Positions 60,501 to 64,000 of a stretch of DNA of 64,000 nucleotides are shown one piece after another. The translations under genes were made by a program, and so were the position numbers. Below the pieces are notes generated by a model, which did no database searches, was not told the origin of the DNA, and worked only from the letters and a program-made list of their open reading frames with translations. This stretch comes from Serinus canaria (Eukaryota; Chordata; Aves; Passeriformes; Fringillidae). Every line of letters begins with the position of its first letter. Position 1 is the stretch's first letter. The stretch lies in assembly GCF_022539315.1 (NCBI RefSeq), contig NC_066332.1, positions 10,892,164 through 10,956,163 on the forward strand, in the 5' to 3' direction.

Positions 60501-62574
60501 CTGTCCCAGAGCTGGCCTGAGAGCAATTAGAGCAACGGAACATTTCAAGCAGCTTTGTGCCAGTGGCAGCATTTGTGTTAACTCAGCTGTGTGCTGAAGG
60601 AGTTGGGCAGGTTTTAAGAACACATTCCTGCTTATTTTCAGTCCAACTTTAGGCCTGGGGAGCTTCCTGACCTCTTTAGTGGAATAATCAGCACAAGAAC
60701 ACTAATGTTTTAGCCTGGCTGGGGAGATATCACATGGTGGTGGCCTGGCCTTGGTAAGGACATGGCTTCTACTCTGTGAATAGGAGGGGGCTGTTCAGGA
60801 CTGTCCTGTCTGAGTTCTCTGCCTCTTTTCTTTAGTTTGAGCTGAAATTCAGATATTTCTTCGCACAGGATCAGCGGGATAGACTTCCTTTAGAAAAAGT
60901 GTTGAAAGTGGCAGCCACAGAGAGAGAGTTTGGCAACTACTTCTTCTATAAACAGCGCTTCAAGATTGCCAAAGACAGATACAAGAGGGTATGGCACCAG
61001 GAAAATGTGGGGTGTGCTTTGGGAAAGCTGTGGAAAAAGGGATTATTTTAGCTCACCACAACAGGTACAGGTTAGAGATCAAATAACTTTATGGTATTTT
61101 TCCAGGCATAGTTTGTTACTTCAGAATAGGGCTTGCACACCTGGTTTTGTGTGAGCAGCAGTGGTAAATGAAGGAATAATCACAGAATCATTTTGGCTGC
61201 AAAAGCTCTCTGAGACCACCAAGTCCAACTGTTCCCCAGCACTGCCAAGGCCACCACTAATCCATGTCCACAAGTGCCAAATCCACAGGGCTGTTAAATC
61301 CCTCCAGGGGTGGGGATTCTGCCACTGCCCTGAATAGCATCTGTGCCAGGGCTGCTCAACACTTTCAGTGAGAAATTTTCCCCAGTATCCAAACTGAACC
61401 TCCTGTGCTGCAACTTGAGGCTGTTTGTCTTGTCCAGCTACCTGGGGGCAGAGCTTGACCCCCATCTGGCTGCACCTTCTTGTCCAGGAATTGTAGAGAG
61501 TGAGAAAGTGATCCCCCTAATCCTTTTTCCCAGTCTGAGCCTTTTCAGCTCCCTCTCCTGGCAGGGTAGATGCTCAGTTATTCTCAAACTGGAAGGCATC
61601 TGCTACTTTTTTAGAGGTAGAGATTATTCAAATTTGCTTTTGTTTGGATTTTTGAAACAAAAGTAATTTGACTTGCCTTCTTCCCAGTAAGAGATCCATA
61701 TTTATCCTGTAAGATATCCATATTAAATCTGAGTCCTGGATCCTTCTTTTGTTTTTTTATTCTTCTGCTTTCCATGGTAAGTTTCTAAACCTGTGGTCAT
61801 ATGGTCAGCGTGACTGGTCATGCTGAGAATGCCATTCTCTGTATTTAGAGTTTTGATTGTTACTACATTTTAGTGACCTAGGTGAACAGAAATATGGGTG
61901 TAGCTGTTGGATGAGATGGATTTCTCACTTTCCATGATGGATTTGTTGTGCACTGGCTGATTTTCCCTCTCTGCTCAGGCGCTCTCCATCCTGGGTCTCA
62001 GCTCTTCCAGTAAGGCAGAGCAGAGCCAGATCAACGCTTCCAAACTGCTGCTGTTCCTGAATCTCTCACTCACTTACCTCAAACTGGAACGTGCTGACCG
62101 AGCTTTGAAGTACGGGGAGTTGGCCTTGGAGATGGACCAAGGAAATGCCAAAGCGCTGTTCAGGTGTGGCCAGGTGGGCAAATAAATCATGATGGAACAT
62201 CCTGGCGTGGCTGTGGAGGGAGCCCAGAATGAATTGAAGAGAATCTCTGGAATCTGGGCTGCTGCAGTAGTCAAGGTGTTTTGTCTGCATCTGCCCTTTT
62301 GTAAAGTCTGGCTCTCTGGAAATGTGTCAGATGGAGCTTTTCCTGGAGTGTTCCTGAATTACTTTTCTCTGTTGAAGGAAAGTTTGTTTTGGCATGAGGC
62401 CTGAAGAAGGACAGTGGGTCTGTATTTTGTATCTTGTGATTCATCTTACTTCTTTCCATGACAGGCTTGTCTCTACATGAGGGAGTACAGCAAATCCCGG
62501 GATTTCCTGGCCAGAGCTCAGTGCATCCAGCCCTTCAACCGTGATATCAACAATGAGCTGAAGAAGTTAGCAAG
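57265..62574 (+). CDS. FKBP6: FKBP-type/TPR co-chaperone FKBP6, 3' end missing
   Basis: In mammals a germline HSP90 co-chaperone needed for piRNA-directed transposon silencing and male fertility. Coding exons: 57265-57508, 58857-58946, 59527-59729, 60869-60988, 61979-62173, 62465-62574. They total 962 nt, 320 complete codons, ending in phase 2. The expected final exon is not in the remaining 1.4 kb. Residues 1-50 are a P/T/A/S-rich, poorly conserved leader. LQDLTGDGGVRKEQLRPG begins homology. The FKBP fold spans about residues 55-178 (VKYSGYL, ITLWGLEIGLLSMTKGE, PEYAYGQRGCPPSIPPNTT). TPR repeats follow: REFGNYFFYKQRF, LLLFLNLSLTYLKLERADRA, GNAKALFRCGQACLYMREYS. The PFD-type active-site motif reads LFC, so prolyl isomerase activity is unlikely, in line with the weak activity reported for the mammalian protein. 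The two adjacent ATGs (57265, 57268) are in the same frame; the first was taken. Confidence 0.88.
57590..57768 (+). repeat. CR1 LINE 3' fragment in FKBP6 intron 1
   Basis: Starts 80 bp after exon 1: 'actggttgcccaaggaagct', 'aaggtcccttccaacccaaa' and a 'ccattccatgattct' tail. Confidence 0.87.
59225..59332 (+). repeat. Degraded CR1 fragment in FKBP6 intron 2
   Basis: Contains 'ggtctagtggaaggtgtccc' and 'tggactggatgatctctaaa', then a decayed end. Short and diverged. Confidence 0.7.
61172..61470 (-). repeat. CR1 LINE fragment in FKBP6 intron 4
   Basis: Reverse-complement CR1: 'aatcacagaatcattttggc', 'gaccaccaagtccaactgtt', 'ttaaatccctccaggggtgg' and 'gagaaattttccccagtatc'. Same subfamily as the copy at 31,361. 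Confidence 0.87.
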
Positions 62575-63938
62575 GTGAGAGCCCTCCTTTCTATACCTGG
62601 GGAAGAGAGAGTGTTTGGACAGGCTGTAATACCCATTCAAAAATACTTCAAATAATTTAAAAAGCCCCAAACTATTGGGTTAATAAGTGATTCGGGAAAA
62701 TGCATGTGGAGAAAACAGCTTGAAACATTTCTTAGACCCAGAAGCTGCAAGGGAGGAGCTCAGAGCACCCACCCTTTCCATGTATTTATTTGGTTGATGT
62801 GTTTCCTGACTTGTGAGCAGATCAGGGTGAGGACAGGGATGTGGGGGCTACTAAAATACCTCAAATCCAGTGTAATACAGTTGGCTGATGATCCAGCTGG
62901 TAATGTTCTCAATAAGTATGATTTTCATTCCCTATAAGATGTGTTGGTTATTTTCAGCAGCTGCACGTGCTTCAATGCACAATACTAATATTCATAAACA
63001 GTAAATTTCTTGCCATCTTGGAGATAATAAATAAACAGCCCTGAAGATGAACTCTCCCTTTCCTCACAGGCTGAGTTCAGGACTATCCTGCCAGCTTTTA
63101 GTCATGCCCCCACCCCACCAAAACATGACTAATGCTTGTCTATGCCCTCATGATGCTCTTCCTTTGAAACTGCCAAAAGCATTAGCTTTTTCCCAAAAGT
63201 GTGTGCTGTCCTCCTGGCACTGTTTACTGAGGTAGGAGCGATGCTGTCCTCAGCTCTGGAGCTCACAAAGCAGCCCTTGAATACGAACCCTCTTCTGTAT
63301 GTCAGTGCCAGGCACTTGCAGAAAGGCAGGAGTAACACCTAAAAAGAGTGGTTGGTGCTGCTGGAAAAGCCAGTCTGGTGGGCTGGGTGCCTTTTGCCAG
63401 GGGATATGTTGGTGGAGGGCTGTTCTGTCCTGTTTATTCCTGTTGCCTTTAATTGTCATAACACCGAGTCTGCAAGTTTGTACTGTTACTTCCAAAGCAC
63501 AGAGAGCTTGAAGGTAGTATTAGCTGCTGGTCTGGAAATTTTAAATTGATCTCTTGTATTAATCCTGAACTCCCTCTGGGTATGGAGCTACAAAATCCTC
63601 CACTGAGGGTGGGGAGTTCTAAATTAGACTGGCTGGCTGCTCTTGGAAACTAGGACTTGTATAGTGCTAGAAGGCCTGATTCTAGAAGCCTCATTTATTC
63701 ACTTAGATTTATTTGAAATATGTTGGTAGATAAAAGAGAAATTTTGCTAATGGTGTTTAGGTGGTTTGGCTGGGAAGCAACGAGGCATTTCTGCCTTTGT
63801 CAGCTCCAGCTCTATAGAGGGCAGCACGTTCAGTGAGTGTGTGCGTGTGTCAGAATTGAGGGCACCTTAAACCGCTCTTGTCCTGGAGTTCCTGCTTCGC
63901 TGCCTGTTAAAACTGGTGTACTTTTTGCTTTTAACTAC
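62575..63938 (+). other. FKBP6 intron 6, partial
   Basis: Follows the exon 6 donor (caag/gtgaga). I looked for a last exon continuing the conserved C-terminal helix and found no in-frame match, so it probably lies beyond the window. Confidence 0.5.
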
Positions 63939-64000
63939 ACAATGGTTTGGGTTGGAAGGGACCCTAAAGTTCATTCCACTGTCGTGGGCAAAGACTCTTT
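63939..64000 (-). repeat. CR1 LINE 3' end, cut by the window edge
   Basis: Begins 'acaatggtttgggttggaag' and 'ggaccctaaagttcattcca', the reverse complement of a CR1 3' end; the rest is outside. Confidence 0.8.

Noticed and set aside
60819..60868. Upstream acceptor (ctttag/TTTGAGC) for FKBP6 exon 4
   Set aside because: It is in frame but would insert about 11 residues not present in the family. The acceptor at 60868 gives the family length exactly.

Overview
This is vertebrate nuclear DNA, almost certainly from a bird. Genes are split into short exons with GT-AG introns and have CpG-island promoters. Interspersed repeats are overwhelmingly CR1 LINE 3' ends, whose plus-strand copies end in the 'gattctatga' type tail typical of birds. 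Bird order and species cannot be told from the sequence. No bacterial, CRISPR or operon-like system is present.

Layout. (1) Positions 1 to about 12,000 hold no gene I can support, only CR1 fragments and a (CCAT)n microsatellite. (2) A CpG island at about 12,000-12,620 starts HIP1 (plus strand, 31 coding exons, 12327-32815, 3'UTR to about 34,665), an endocytic clathrin/AP2/actin adaptor. (3) A second CpG island with repeated GC boxes (35,820-36,800) starts POM121 (plus strand, 13 coding exons, 36267-46736, 3'UTR to about 49,045), a nuclear pore membrane FG nucleoporin. (4) NSUN5 (minus strand, 10 coding exons, 52518-49604), an rRNA m5C methyltransferase, converges tail to tail with POM121. (5) A broken TRIM50 RING exon lies on the minus strand at about 54,607-54,871. 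It ends at a CR1 element that itself carries a solo endogenous-retrovirus LTR. (6) FKBP6 (plus strand, exons 1-6 visible, 57265-62574) is an FKBP/TPR co-chaperone; its last coding exon lies beyond the window.

The genes are not functionally coupled. They are neighbours by conserved synteny, matching the set around the human 7q11.23 Williams-Beuren region, here without large segmental duplications.

The most interesting points are a textbook U12-type AT-AC intron in HIP1 that restores the family's reading frame exactly, the TRIM50 relic with its nested CR1/LTR insertion, the GC-box array before POM121, and a 400-bp G/T-only tract before FKBP6. All gene models were built by eye from splice signals and remembered family sequences; no alignment or RNA data were available.
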